From: Pseudomonadota bacterium
Lineage (GTDB): Bacteria; Pseudomonadota; Gammaproteobacteria; Burkholderiales; Burkholderiaceae_D
Assembly: GCA_023420795.1 (NCBI GenBank)
Contig: JAEZVM010000056.1
Coordinates: 1-12,106 of the forward strand
Direction of reading: 5' to 3'
Length of the DNA: 12,106 nucleotides
The notes under the pieces: model-generated
Databases searched by the model: none
What the model was told of the DNA's origin: nothing
What the model saw: only the letters and a program-made list of their open reading frames with translations
In this document: positions 1 to 7,555 of the stretch, piece after piece
How the letters are laid out: every line of letters starts with the position of its first letter
Position numbering within the stretch: the first letter of the stretch is position 1
Made by a program: the position numbers and the translations under genes

Positions 1-86
1 CCGGCTTCCTTGAGGGTGAATGCAACCAGTTCGACGATCGACGGCTCGTCTTCGACAATCAGGATGGTGGTTTTATCGATGGACAT
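1..86 (-). CDS. phoB: Phosphate regulon response regulator PhoB (N-terminal fragment)
   Basis: Only the first 28 codons are inside the window; the gene continues past the left edge. The translation begins MSIDKTTILIVEDEPSIVEL, the first beta strand and acidic pocket (VEDEP) of an OmpR/PhoB-type receiver domain. The phosphoacceptor aspartate and the DNA-binding domain lie outside. The ATG at 86 follows the phoU stop by 2 bases, so it is almost certainly co-transcribed with pstSCAB-phoU. PhoB, phosphorylated by PhoR at low phosphate, binds the PHO boxes reported here. The receiver start alone could belong to another OmpR-family regulator; the position after phoU is what makes PhoB the best call. 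Confidence 0.85.
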   Translation of the reverse strand, partial: MSIDKTTILIVEDEPSIVELVAFTLKEA

Positions 87-88
87 GC

Positions 89-796
89 TCAACGTGCATT
101 ATCGGTTTTGCTCTGGAGCTGATCGGAATGGCGGATATCCTTGCCGCCGACAATATAAACGACATATTCGGCGATGTTCGTCGCATGGTCGCCAATGCGC
201 TCGATCGCCTTCGCCACCCATAGTGTATCCAAGGCCGCGGAAATGGTGCGCGGATCTTCCATCATGAAGGTGATCATGGTGCGCATGATGGAACGGAACT
301 CATGGTCGATGACATCGTCCTGGCTGATGAGCTTTGCAGCCTGCCTGTCGTCCAGCCGCGCAAAGGCGTCCAGCGCATCATGCAGGTGGCTGGCAGCATT
401 GGCCGCGATCACACGGATCGATTCATAGTGGTTCAGCACGCCGACCGTTCCGCGCTCGTGCAATCCTTTGGCGACGCGCGCGATCTTGGTCGCCTCGTCG
501 CCGATGCGCTCGAGATCGGTAATCACCTTGAGGGTGGCCATGACGGTGCGCAGGTCGTTCGCCGCCGGCTGGCGCTTGACGATCAGATGGCTGCATGTGT
601 CGTCGAGCGTGACTTCGAGGCGATTGACAGCCTCGTCGGCCTTGATCACCTGTTCCGCCTGCGGGATATTGCCGGTGCGGAAAGCGGTGACCGCGTCGCT
701 GAAATGGCTCTCCACCAGTCCGCCCATCTGCAGCACCTTGGAGCGGATCGATTCGAGATCCATGTCGTACTGCTTTGAAGAGTGATCGCCTGGCAT
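89..796 (-). CDS. phoU: Phosphate signalling protein PhoU
   Basis: This 235-residue protein has the usual PhoU length and its two-fold helical-bundle design. Each half carries acidic helices (for example KADEAVNRLE and SQDDVIDHEF) of the type that bind metal clusters, and ERIGDEATKIA and ERIGDHATNIA recur at matching points in the two halves. PhoU acts at the inner face of the membrane. It links the Pst transporter to PhoR so that signalling is off when phosphate is plentiful. The ATG at 796 is chosen because AGGAG sits 5-9 bases upstream; a longer open frame to 850 would overlap the end of pstB and lacks family similarity. It lies 46 bases after pstB and 2 bases before phoB. Confidence 0.95.
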   Translation of the reverse strand: MPGDHSSKQYDMDLESIRSKVLQMGGLVESHFSDAVTAFRTGNIPQAEQVIKADEAVNRLEVTLDDTCSHLIVKRQPAANDLRTVMATLKVITDLERIGDEATKIARVAKGLHERGTVGVLNHYESIRVIAANAASHLHDALDAFARLDDRQAAKLISQDDVIDHEFRSIMRTMITFMMEDPRTISAALDTLWVAKAIERIGDHATNIAEYVVYIVGGKDIRHSDQLQSKTDNAR

Positions 797-842
797 GGGG
801 TTCTCCTTCCTTGATTTCGTATATTCGTCGGGCGGTCGGTGT

Positions 843-1625
843 TCAACCAAAACGGCCGGTGATGTAGTCCTGCGTTTCCTTCTTCGCCGGGTTCATGAAA
901 ATCTGGTCGGTCTCGCCGAACTCCACCAGCTCGCCCAGGTACATGTAGGCGGTATAGTCCGAACAGCGCGCAGCCTGCTGCATGTTGTGCGTGACGATGG
1001 TGATGGTGTAATCCTCTTTTAGTTCAGCGATCAGTTCCTCGATCTTCGCCGTCGAAATCGGGTCCAGCGCCGAGGTCGGCTCGTCCAGCAGCAGCACGTC
1101 GGGCTTGACCGCCACGCCGCGCGCAATGCACAGCCGCTGCTGCTGGCCGCCGGACAGCGACAGGCCGCTCTTGTTGAGCTTGTCCTTGACCTCTTCCCAC
1201 AGCGCCGCCTTCTTCAGCGCCCATTCGACGCGCTCATCCATCGCGCCCTTCGACAGGTTCTCGTACAGGCGCACGCCGAACGCGATGTTCTCATAGACCG
1301 ACATCGGAAACGGCGTCGGCTTCTGGAACACCATGCCGACCTTCGCGCGCAGCATGTTCACATCCTGCCCGGGATCGAGGATATTGCGGCCGTTGTACAT
1401 GATCTTGCCCTCGGCACGCTGGCCGGGGTACAGGTCGTACATGCGGTTCAGCGTGCGCAGCAACGTCGATTTGCCGCAGCCGGACGGACCGATGAAGGCG
1501 GTGACCTTCTTTTCATGGATGTTCAGGTTGATGTTTTTCAGGCCCTGAAAATTACCGTAATAGAAATTGAGATCGGAGATTTCGAGCGTGGTTTTCTGCT
1601 GCATTGATGTCGTCTGAGTATTCAT
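843..1625 (-). CDS. pstB: Phosphate ABC transporter ATP-binding protein PstB
   Basis: This is the 260-residue ATPase subunit that powers PstSCAB phosphate import from the cytoplasmic side of the membrane. All ABC motifs are intact: Walker A GPSGCGKST at residues 46-54, Q-loop glutamine 101 in VFQKPTPFP (typical of PstB), signature LSGGQ at 157-161, Walker B VLLLDEP at 177-183 with catalytic Glu182, and switch His213 in VTHN. The start at 1625 is one base after the pstA stop, and no clear ribosome binding site is seen, so translation is probably coupled. Met8 is a possible alternative start. Beyond ATP hydrolysis, the Pst complex is the phosphate sensor that acts through PhoU on PhoR. Confidence 0.97.
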   Translation of the reverse strand: MNTQTTSMQQKTTLEISDLNFYYGNFQGLKNINLNIHEKKVTAFIGPSGCGKSTLLRTLNRMYDLYPGQRAEGKIMYNGRNILDPGQDVNMLRAKVGMVFQKPTPFPMSVYENIAFGVRLYENLSKGAMDERVEWALKKAALWEEVKDKLNKSGLSLSGGQQQRLCIARGVAVKPDVLLLDEPTSALDPISTAKIEELIAELKEDYTITIVTHNMQQAARCSDYTAYMYLGELVEFGETDQIFMNPAKKETQDYITGRFG

Positions 1626-1626
1626 A

Positions 1627-2484
1627 TCAATTCGGAACTTTCTGGCTGAACAGCGTGCGCGACAGGATGTTCAGAGCCAGCACGCCAAAGGTGATCAGCA
1701 GCGCGCCGCCCCATGCGAGCGCACGCCAGTTTTCATACGGGCTCATCGCGAACTGGAAGATCACGACCGGCAGATTCGCCATTGGCGCATTCATGTTGGC
1801 GCTGTAGAACTGGTTGTTCAGCGCTGTGAACAAGAGCGGTGCGGTTTCGCCGGAGATGCGCGCAACAGCCAGCAGCACGCCGGTGACCACGCCGGCCTTG
1901 ACCGCACGTAGGCGCACCATCATCGCCACCTTCCAGCGAGGTGCGCCGAGCGAGAACGCCGCTTCGCGCAGGCTGTTCGGCACCAGCTTCAACATATTGT
2001 CGGTGGTGCGCACCACGACCGGAATCGCGATCAGCGAGATCGCGAAGGTGCCGGCCCAGCCGGAGAAGTGCTTCACGTTCGCGACATAGATTGCATACAC
2101 GAACAGGCCGATTACGATTGACGGCGCCGACAGCATGATGTCGGTAACGAAGCGCGTCACTTGCGCCACCCAGCTTTCTTCGCCGTACTCGGCCAGATAC
2201 ATACCGGCGAAGATGCCGACCGGCGTGCTGATCAGCGTTGCCGCCCCCACCATCAGCAGACTGCCGACAATCGCATTCATCAGGCCGCCGCCATCGCTGC
2301 CGGGCGCGGGCGTGGTTTCGGTGAAGATCGACAGGCTGAGCGCGCCGACACCCTTGACCAGCAGCGTGAACAGGATCCAGCCGAGGAAGAACAGGCCGAC
2401 GGCCATTGCCAGCACGGACAGCGCAATGCCGAAACGGTGCATCCACAGGCGCCTGCGATAGACAGGATTCATCGGAGAATTCAT
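1627..2484 (-). CDS. pstA: Phosphate ABC transporter permease PstA
   Basis: This is a 285-residue inner-membrane permease with about six hydrophobic segments (roughly residues 17-44, 70-97, 113-135, 145-160, 199-223 and 257-277). The ABC-coupling EAA loop is at 173-190 (REAAFSLGAPRWKV). The PstA hallmark ARISGETAPLLFTAL is at 208-222. It pairs with PstC to form the phosphate channel and docks on PstB. The ATG overlaps the pstC stop as ATGA, and AAGGAG stands 8 bases upstream inside the pstC coding region, so the start is well supported. Confidence 0.96.
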   Translation of the reverse strand: MNSPMNPVYRRRLWMHRFGIALSVLAMAVGLFFLGWILFTLLVKGVGALSLSIFTETTPAPGSDGGGLMNAIVGSLLMVGAATLISTPVGIFAGMYLAEYGEESWVAQVTRFVTDIMLSAPSIVIGLFVYAIYVANVKHFSGWAGTFAISLIAIPVVVRTTDNMLKLVPNSLREAAFSLGAPRWKVAMMVRLRAVKAGVVTGVLLAVARISGETAPLLFTALNNQFYSANMNAPMANLPVVIFQFAMSPYENWRALAWGGALLITFGVLALNILSRTLFSQKVPN

Positions 2485-3512
2485 GACTTTGCTCCTTCTT
2501 TGCGAGACATGCCCATCAGCATGAGCTTGGCTGCGGACAGCACGATGAAGGTAATGACAAACAGGATCAGACCGAGCGCGAACAGCGAGGACACATGCAG
2601 CGTCGATTCGGCTTCGGCGAATTCATTCGCCAGCGTGGAAGCAATGCTGTTGCCGGGCGCGAACAAGGACCATGACAGTTTGTGCGCATTGCCGATCACG
2701 AACGTGACCGCCATGGTTTCGCCGAGCGCGCGGCCAAGGCCTAGCATCACGCCGCCGACCACGCCGGTTTTGGTGTAAGGAAGCACTACCTTGCGCACCA
2801 CTTCCCACCGGGTGCAGCCAAGCCCGTAGGCCGATTCCTTCAACACCGCCGGGACGATCTCGAACACGTCTCGCATCACCGATGCGATGAAGGGGATGAT
2901 CATCACGGCGAGAATCAGGCCGGCGGTCAGAATACCGATGCCCATCATCGGGCCGGTGAACAATTGCCCGATTACCGGCAACTGTCCCAGCGTCTTGCGC
3001 AGTATCGGCTGGATGTAGTCGCCGAACAGCGGCGCAAAGATGAAGAGGCCCCACATGCCGTAAATGATGCTCGGCACGCCGGCCAGCAATTCAACGGCGG
3101 TGCCGAGCGGCCTGCGCAAAGCGGCCGGGCAGATTTCGGTCAGAAACAGCGCAATTCCGAAACTGATCGGGAAAGCGATCAGCAGCGCAATCACCGAGGT
3201 CGCGACGGTGCCAACGATGGCGATCAGAGCGCCATACTGATCGTTGACCGGATCCCATTCAATGGTAGTGATGAAGGCCGGGCCGAATTCCTTGAATGCC
3301 GGCCAGGCACCGATGATGAGGGAGATGATGATCCCGACCAGGACCACCAGCACGCTCAGCGCAAAAAGAAGCGTGATTTTATGGAACAGAAAATCCTGAA
3401 GCCGCTGCATGCGCATGGTGGAAACCATCGCCTTGGCAGCGGCTTGCTGTTCAATGACTTTCTGTTCGCTATTTGTAATGCGCGCCACTATCGAGGAAGA
3501 ATTTGCATTCAT
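2481..3512 (-). CDS. pstC: Phosphate ABC transporter permease PstC
   Basis: This is the second inner-membrane permease of the phosphate importer, 343 residues from the ATG at 3512. Hydrophobic segments lie near 44-69, 95-125, 143-164, 186-212, 250-275 and 308-333. Family landmarks are WDPVNDQYGAL (86-96), FGIALFLTEICP (118-129), the EAA loop KESAYGLGCTRWEVV (225-239) and GLGRALGETMAVTFVIGN (258-275). The first 40 residues are hydrophilic and longer than in the E. coli protein. The start is uncertain: 3512 has no clear Shine-Dalgarno, Met at 3428 (giving 315 residues) is also possible, and a GTG at 3578 yields an Arg-rich tail that is unlikely. The gene lies 111 bases after pstS and overlaps pstA by 4. 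Confidence 0.94.
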   Translation of the reverse strand: MNANSSSIVARITNSEQKVIEQQAAAKAMVSTMRMQRLQDFLFHKITLLFALSVLVVLVGIIISLIIGAWPAFKEFGPAFITTIEWDPVNDQYGALIAIVGTVATSVIALLIAFPISFGIALFLTEICPAALRRPLGTAVELLAGVPSIIYGMWGLFIFAPLFGDYIQPILRKTLGQLPVIGQLFTGPMMGIGILTAGLILAVMIIPFIASVMRDVFEIVPAVLKESAYGLGCTRWEVVRKVVLPYTKTGVVGGVMLGLGRALGETMAVTFVIGNAHKLSWSLFAPGNSIASTLANEFAEAESTLHVSSLFALGLILFVITFIVLSAAKLMLMGMSRKEGAKS

Positions 3513-3552
3513 AAGCCGGATGCCACGAGGGGCAATAAAGGCAATTGAGGCT

Positions 3553-3590
3553 GCGCCCCGACGCCGCCTGAGAAGCACACATCGGGACGC
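3553..3590 (-). other. Stem-loop in the pstS-pstC intergenic mRNA
   Basis: On the transcribed strand GCGTCCCGA (3590-3582) can pair with TCGGGGCGC (3561-3553), giving 9 pairs including one G-U, around a 20-base loop. No U-run follows, so it is not an intrinsic terminator. In binding-protein transporter operons such a structure after the binding-protein gene often protects or enriches that part of the mRNA. That role here is inference. Confidence 0.4.
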
Positions 3591-3623
3591 CCGCCTGGAG
3601 ATACTTGACTGCTGTGCAATGGA

Positions 3624-4667
3624 TTACCAGACTGCCTTGCCGGAAGCATCCTTCAGCTGCGACTTCCATGCGTCCTGCACCAGCTTGACTACCGGGGCCG
3701 GCATCGCGACATATTCCAGCTCGGTCGCCATCGCGCCGCCGTTCTTGAATGCCCAGTCGAAGAACTTCAGCACTTCCTTGCCCTTCGCTGCATCGGCCTG
3801 CGTCTTGTGCATCAGGATGAAGGATGCGCTGGTCATCGGCCATGCAGCCTTGCCCGGCTGATTGGTCAGCACGATTGCGAAGCCCGGGGTCTTGGCCCAG
3901 TCGGCACCGGCGGCGGCTGCTTTGAAGGTTTCGTCATCCGGCTGGACGAACTGGCCATCACGGTTGTTCAGCTGCGTATGCGCGATCTTGTTGCGCTTCG
4001 CATAGGCGTATTCGACATAGCCGATCGAATTCTTGATGCGCTGTACGTTGGCCGCGACGCCTTCATTGCCCTTGCCGCCCACGCCGACCGGCCACTTGAC
4101 CGCCGTACCCGCACCGACCTTGTCCTTGAATTCCGGATTGACCTTGGACAGGTAATCAGTGAAGACGAAGGACGTGCCGGAACCGTCGGCACGGTGCACG
4201 ACGGTGATTTCCTCAGCCGGCAGCTTGACACCCGCGTTCAGTGAGGCGATTTCCGGGGCGTTCCATTTGGTGATCTTGCCAAGATAGATGTCGCCCAGCA
4301 CCTGGCCCGACAGCTTCAGCTGGCCGGGAGCCACTCCCTCCAGGTTCACGACCGGCACCACGCCGCCCATGATGGCCGGGAATTGCATCAGGCCTTCCTT
4401 ATCCAGGTCTTCCGCCTTCAGCGGCATGTCGGACGCGCCGAAATCGACGGTCTTGGCCTTGATCTGCTTAATGCCGCCGCCGGATCCGATCGACTGGTAG
4501 TTCAGGCCGTTGCCGCTGGCCTTCTTGTACTCCTCGGCCCATTTCGCATAGATCGGATACGGGAAGGTCGCGCCTGCGCCGGTGATATCGGCGGCCACTG
4601 CGGAAGAAAACACGATGGCGGAACCGGCTGCCACAGCTACCGATGCCAGGAATTTGTTCAGTCGCAT
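3624..4667 (-). CDS. pstS: Periplasmic phosphate-binding protein PstS
   Basis: This is the high-affinity periplasmic phosphate receptor that delivers phosphate to PstCA. It has 347 residues. A Sec signal peptide (basic MRLNK, hydrophobic 6-20, small residues SSAVA) is probably cut after Ala25, just before the ADITGAGATF that begins the mature family fold. Phosphate-contact regions match E. coli PstS: Thr34/Phe35 in GATFP, the GSGGG loop (61-65), DFGASD (75-80) and RADGSGTSF (159-167). The ATG at 4667 is chosen because GGAG lies 5 bases upstream and the signal peptide follows directly. A longer open frame to 4784 would run through the PHO box and promoter and is rejected. It is the first gene of the pst-pho operon. 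Confidence 0.97.
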   Translation of the reverse strand: MRLNKFLASVAVAAGSAIVFSSAVAADITGAGATFPYPIYAKWAEEYKKASGNGLNYQSIGSGGGIKQIKAKTVDFGASDMPLKAEDLDKEGLMQFPAIMGGVVPVVNLEGVAPGQLKLSGQVLGDIYLGKITKWNAPEIASLNAGVKLPAEEITVVHRADGSGTSFVFTDYLSKVNPEFKDKVGAGTAVKWPVGVGGKGNEGVAANVQRIKNSIGYVEYAYAKRNKIAHTQLNNRDGQFVQPDDETFKAAAAGADWAKTPGFAIVLTNQPGKAAWPMTSASFILMHKTQADAAKGKEVLKFFDWAFKNGGAMATELEYVAMPAPVVKLVQDAWKSQLKDASGKAVW

Positions 4668-4706
4668 ATCTGCTCCATGAAAGGTTGTCAAAGTGAGACA
4701 GTGCGA

Positions 4707-4712
4707 ACTGTA
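4707..4712 (-). promoter_or_regulatory. -10 element of the pstS promoter
   Basis: On the minus strand TACAGT (4 of 6 to TATAAT) stands exactly 10 bases after the pstS PHO box, the spacing typical of PhoB-activated promoters where the box replaces the -35. It predicts a start near 4700 and a leader of roughly 33 bases before the ATG. No start has been measured. Confidence 0.65.
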
Positions 4713-4722
4713 GCCAGCAATT

Positions 4723-4740
4723 GTGACGGCTTTATGACAC
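4723..4740 (-). promoter_or_regulatory. PHO box for pstS
   Basis: On the minus strand GTGTCATAAAGCCGTCAC matches the E. coli PHO box (two CTGTCA-type 7-base units with 11-base periodicity) at 15 of 18 positions, differing at 1, 11 and 13. It is placed 10 bases before a -10 hexamer and faces pstS. PhoB-phosphate should bind it and activate the whole pstSCAB-phoU-phoB operon at low phosphate, including phoB itself. Confidence 0.85.
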
Positions 4741-4782
4741 TGACAAACGAGCATGTCATAAAGTGCCGAGCCCTCTGATTCC

Positions 4783-4800
4783 ATGTCATTAGATTGTCAC
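4783..4800 (+). promoter_or_regulatory. PHO box for ppk
   Basis: The plus strand reads ATGTCATTAGATTGTCAC, two TGTCA units in 11-base register with an A/T-rich middle, a good fit to the PHO box. It faces ppk and ends 10 bases before the -10-like TACACT. It indicates that polyphosphate kinase synthesis is PhoB-activated, separately from pstS, whose box lies 42 bases away on the other strand. Confidence 0.82.
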
Positions 4801-4810
4801 ACAGGCACCA

Positions 4811-4816
4811 TACACT
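4811..4816 (+). promoter_or_regulatory. -10 element of the ppk promoter
   Basis: TACACT (4 of 6 to TATAAT) follows the ppk PHO box by exactly 10 bases, mirroring the pstS promoter. It predicts transcription from about 4823. That would leave the GTG at 4826 almost without a leader and so favours the ATG at 4850 as the ppk start. Confidence 0.62.
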
Positions 4817-4849
4817 CCCGAGAGAGTGCCCCCAGGAATCATCTATCAC

Positions 4850-6958
4850 ATGAACAGAAAGACAAAAAAAGGAAAACCCATTCCCTCGCCTGTATCGCAG
4901 GAAGGCATCTATCTCAACCGAGAACTGTCGCAGCTTGCCTTCAACCGCCGCGTGCTGGCGCAGGCCGAAGACAGGAACCTTCCCCTACTGGAAAGATTGC
5001 GTTATCTCTGCATCGTCAGCAGCAATCTGGATGAGTTTTTCGAGGTAAGAATTGCCAGCCTGCTTGCGCATAACCGCATGGACGGCGTGCAGGCGGATCC
5101 GCCGGCGCTGGCTGCCGCCTTGAGCCGGACCAGCGTCGAATGCCATCAGATTGTTGCAAGACAATATGAACTGCTACATGAAGAAATCCTGCCGCAGTTA
5201 TCGGCAAACGGCATTCATCTGCTCCGCCATCAGGAGCGCAACGATGCGCAGCGCGCGTGGGTCAAGGAATATTTCGACAAGGAAGTGCGACCTCTGCTGA
5301 CGCCGATCGGGCTCGATCCCGCGCATCCTTTTCCGCAAGTAGTTAACAAGAGTCTGAATTTCATCGTCGAGCTGTCCGGCAAAGATGCGTTCGGGCGCGG
5401 CACAGGGATTGCTATCTTGAAAGCACCGCGCGTATTGCCGCGCGTCATACGGCTGCCGGATGAGCTGTCGAAAAACGGCATCTCGTTTTGTCTGCTCTCG
5501 TCGATTATTCATGCACATATCGCCGACTTGTTTACCGGACGGGAAGTGATTGCCTATTCCCAATTCCGGGTCACGCGCAACAGCGATCTGTGGGTCGATG
5601 AAGAAGAGGTAAAGAATCTGCGCCAGGCCTTGCAGACTGAATTGCAGAGCCGGCAGTTCGGGTTCGCCGTGCGGCTCGAGGTCGCACGCAATTGCCCGCC
5701 GCATCTGGCCGATTTCCTGCTCAACCAGTTTTCCATCGATAAAAGCCGGCTGTATGCGGTGGACGGGCCGGTGAACATGGTGCGACTGCTGGAGCTGATC
5801 CACAACGTACAGCAGCCGACGCTGCACTTTCCGCCATTCTCGCCCGGATTGCCGGCCTTACTCGCCGACGGTGACATGTTCTCGCTGCTGAAGAAGCGCG
5901 ACGTACTGCTGCACCATCCCTTCCAGTCGTTCCAGCCAGTGGTGGAATTCATCCGGTCGGCGGCAGTCGATCCGAATGTGGTCGCGATCAAGCAGACCAT
6001 CTATCGCACCGGCATGAACTCGACACTGATGGAATCGCTGATCGCCGCTGCGCAGCGCGGCAAGGAAGTCACCGTCATCGTCGAACTGATGGCGCGCTTC
6101 GACGAGGAAGCGAACATCAACTGGGCCGAGCGGCTCGAGCGCGCCGGCGCACAGGTGGTCTATGGCGTGGTCGGGCTGAAGACGCATGCGAAGCTGGCGC
6201 TGGTATTGCGGCGCGAGGGCGGCACACTGCACCACTACGCGCATCTCGGCACCGGCAATTATCATCCGACCACAACCAAGTTCTATACCGATTTCGGCCT
6301 GCTGACCGCGCACCCCGCGTTGACCGCCGAAGTCAACGAGATTTTCATTCACCTGACCAGCCTGACCAAGCCGAAGAAACTCAGCTATCTCTGGCTGGCA
6401 CCGTTCGCGCTGCAGAAAGAAGTGATCAGGGCGATCCGCAATGAAGCGGCGATCGCGCGCCAAGGACGCCCTGCCCGCATCATCGCGAAGATGAATGCGC
6501 TGCTGGATGAATCCGTGATCCGCGCGCTGTATGCGGCGTCGTCCGACGGCGTAAAGATCGACCTGATCGTGCGCGGCGCCTGTGCCTTGCGGCCCGGCGT
6601 GCGCGGACTGTCGGAAAATATTCGGGTGCGTTCCATCGTCGGGCGTTTCCTGGAGCACAGCCGCATCTATTATTTCCGCAACGACCTGAAGCATGATGTG
6701 CATCTCGCCAGCGCCGACTGGATGAACCGCAATCTGTTCCGGCGTATCGAAGTGGCATTTCCTGTGCTGGACAAGGCGCTGAAGCAGCAGATCATCACGC
6801 AGGGGCTGAATCCCTATCTGAAGGACAACGTCAATGCATGGGAACTGGCATCCGACGGCAGCTATCACAAGCGCAAGCCGCGCGGCAGGCAGGCGGCTTT
6901 CTCCGCGCAGCAGTATCTCGCGCAGACACTGGGAACACTGGAGGCAACATGGAACTGA
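4850..6958 (+). CDS. ppk: Polyphosphate kinase 1
   Basis: This 702-residue enzyme reversibly transfers the gamma phosphate of ATP to a growing inorganic polyphosphate chain, storing phosphate and energy. The N-terminal domain starts with YLNRELSQLAFNRRVL and contains NLDEFFEVR. The catalytic half has the autophosphorylated His446 in KTHAKL and His465 in YAHLGTGN, at the same 19-residue spacing as E. coli His435/His454. A further conserved His603 lies in LEHSRIYYF, again at the E. coli spacing, followed by SADWMNRN. The ATG at 4850 is preferred over GTG at 4826 because of the promoter position; its AGGA lies 12 bases upstream, rather far. It is transcribed divergently from pstS under its own PHO box, and its last 10 bases overlap sixA. 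Confidence 0.97.
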   Translation: MNRKTKKGKPIPSPVSQEGIYLNRELSQLAFNRRVLAQAEDRNLPLLERLRYLCIVSSNLDEFFEVRIASLLAHNRMDGVQADPPALAAALSRTSVECHQIVARQYELLHEEILPQLSANGIHLLRHQERNDAQRAWVKEYFDKEVRPLLTPIGLDPAHPFPQVVNKSLNFIVELSGKDAFGRGTGIAILKAPRVLPRVIRLPDELSKNGISFCLLSSIIHAHIADLFTGREVIAYSQFRVTRNSDLWVDEEEVKNLRQALQTELQSRQFGFAVRLEVARNCPPHLADFLLNQFSIDKSRLYAVDGPVNMVRLLELIHNVQQPTLHFPPFSPGLPALLADGDMFSLLKKRDVLLHHPFQSFQPVVEFIRSAAVDPNVVAIKQTIYRTGMNSTLMESLIAAAQRGKEVTVIVELMARFDEEANINWAERLERAGAQVVYGVVGLKTHAKLALVLRREGGTLHHYAHLGTGNYHPTTTKFYTDFGLLTAHPALTAEVNEIFIHLTSLTKPKKLSYLWLAPFALQKEVIRAIRNEAAIARQGRPARIIAKMNALLDESVIRALYAASSDGVKIDLIVRGACALRPGVRGLSENIRVRSIVGRFLEHSRIYYFRNDLKHDVHLASADWMNRNLFRRIEVAFPVLDKALKQQIITQGLNPYLKDNVNAWELASDGSYHKRKPRGRQAAFSAQQYLAQTLGTLEATWN

Positions 6959-7416
6959 TTCTCTGGCGCCACGCAGAAGCCGAACCGGGCGGACCGGACC
7001 TGCCTGACGAGGCAAGAGCACTGACCGCGAAGGGCCGCAGGCAGGCGGAAAAAATGGCCGAATGGCTGGACCGCATTTTGCCGGACACCTGCAGGATTCT
7101 TTCTAGCCCTGCCGTGCGCACCGTGCAGACCGCCGAAGCGCTCGGGCGCAAGTTCAAGACGCACGCGGCGTTGGCGACCGATAGCAGCGCCGAAGCGATC
7201 CTGGAGGCCGTGCGCTGGCCCGACGGCCGCGAGCCGGTGCTGATCGTCGGCCATCAGCCGACGCTCGGGCATGTGGCATCGCTGCTTATTTCGGGCGAGG
7301 AGCACGACTGGACGCTACGCAAGGGCAGCATCTGCTGGATCGTGCGCAAGGGGGACGGCGAGGCGCAGGGGAATTATCTGAAGGCGGTGCTCGGTCCGGA
7401 ACTGGTGGGAAAATAA
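6949..7416 (+). CDS. sixA: Phosphohistidine phosphatase SixA
   Basis: This is a 155-residue histidine phosphatase of the SixA branch, a minimal phosphoglycerate-mutase-like fold. The phosphate pocket is visible: Arg7-His8 in LILWRHAEAE (His8 being the nucleophile), Arg57 in SSPAVRTVQTAE and His102 in VGHQPTLGH. In E. coli SixA acts on phosphohistidine of the nitrogen phosphotransferase system; the substrate here is not shown by sequence. The ATG at 6949 lies inside the last codons of ppk, in another frame, with GGAGG five bases upstream, so the two are translated from one mRNA. A longer in-frame extension to 6838 lies entirely within ppk and is rejected. Confidence 0.92.
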   Translation: MELILWRHAEAEPGGPDLPDEARALTAKGRRQAEKMAEWLDRILPDTCRILSSPAVRTVQTAEALGRKFKTHAALATDSSAEAILEAVRWPDGREPVLIVGHQPTLGHVASLLISGEEHDWTLRKGSICWIVRKGDGEAQGNYLKAVLGPELVGK

Positions 7417-7423
7417 AGTCCAC

Positions 7424-7523
7424 CTCCCCTCTGTCATTCCGAACGCAGTGAGGAATCTCCAGCAGCCGTAGCAGCACAGACATGAGATTCCGCACGGCGT
7501 TCGGAATGACAGGATCAGGGGAG
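7424..7523. repeat. Large imperfect inverted repeat (dispersed palindromic-repeat type)
   Basis: Arms 7431-7459 and 7484-7512 are inverted copies, 29 bases long with only two mismatches, around a 24-base loop. The outer arm ends begin CTGTCATTCCGAACG. A further outer pairing, CTCCCCT (7424-7430) with AGGGGAG (7517-7523), extends the dyad after a 4-base bulge. The GTCATTCCGAACGCAGTGAGGAATCTC-type core resembles a palindromic repeat I recall from intergenic regions of many bacterial genomes; no copy number can be seen here. It fills the gap between sixA and the DUF445 gene, which converge, and could serve as a two-way transcription barrier although no clean U-run is present. Confidence 0.8.
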
Positions 7524-7555
7524 TAACGACGAGCCATGAACGACCACACCCGTCT

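Noticed and set aside
797..850. N-terminal extension of PhoU by 18 residues
   Set aside because: It overlaps the pstB stop and ignores the strong AGGAG before the ATG at 796.
4668..4784. N-terminal extension of PstS by 39 residues
   Set aside because: It would translate through the pstS PHO box and -10 and put a hydrophilic segment before an otherwise perfect signal peptide with its own ribosome binding site.
5858..7021. A 387-residue open frame antisense to ppk
   Set aside because: It lies opposite a full-length conserved ppk, has no recognisable domain, and is the usual antisense frame of a GC-rich gene.
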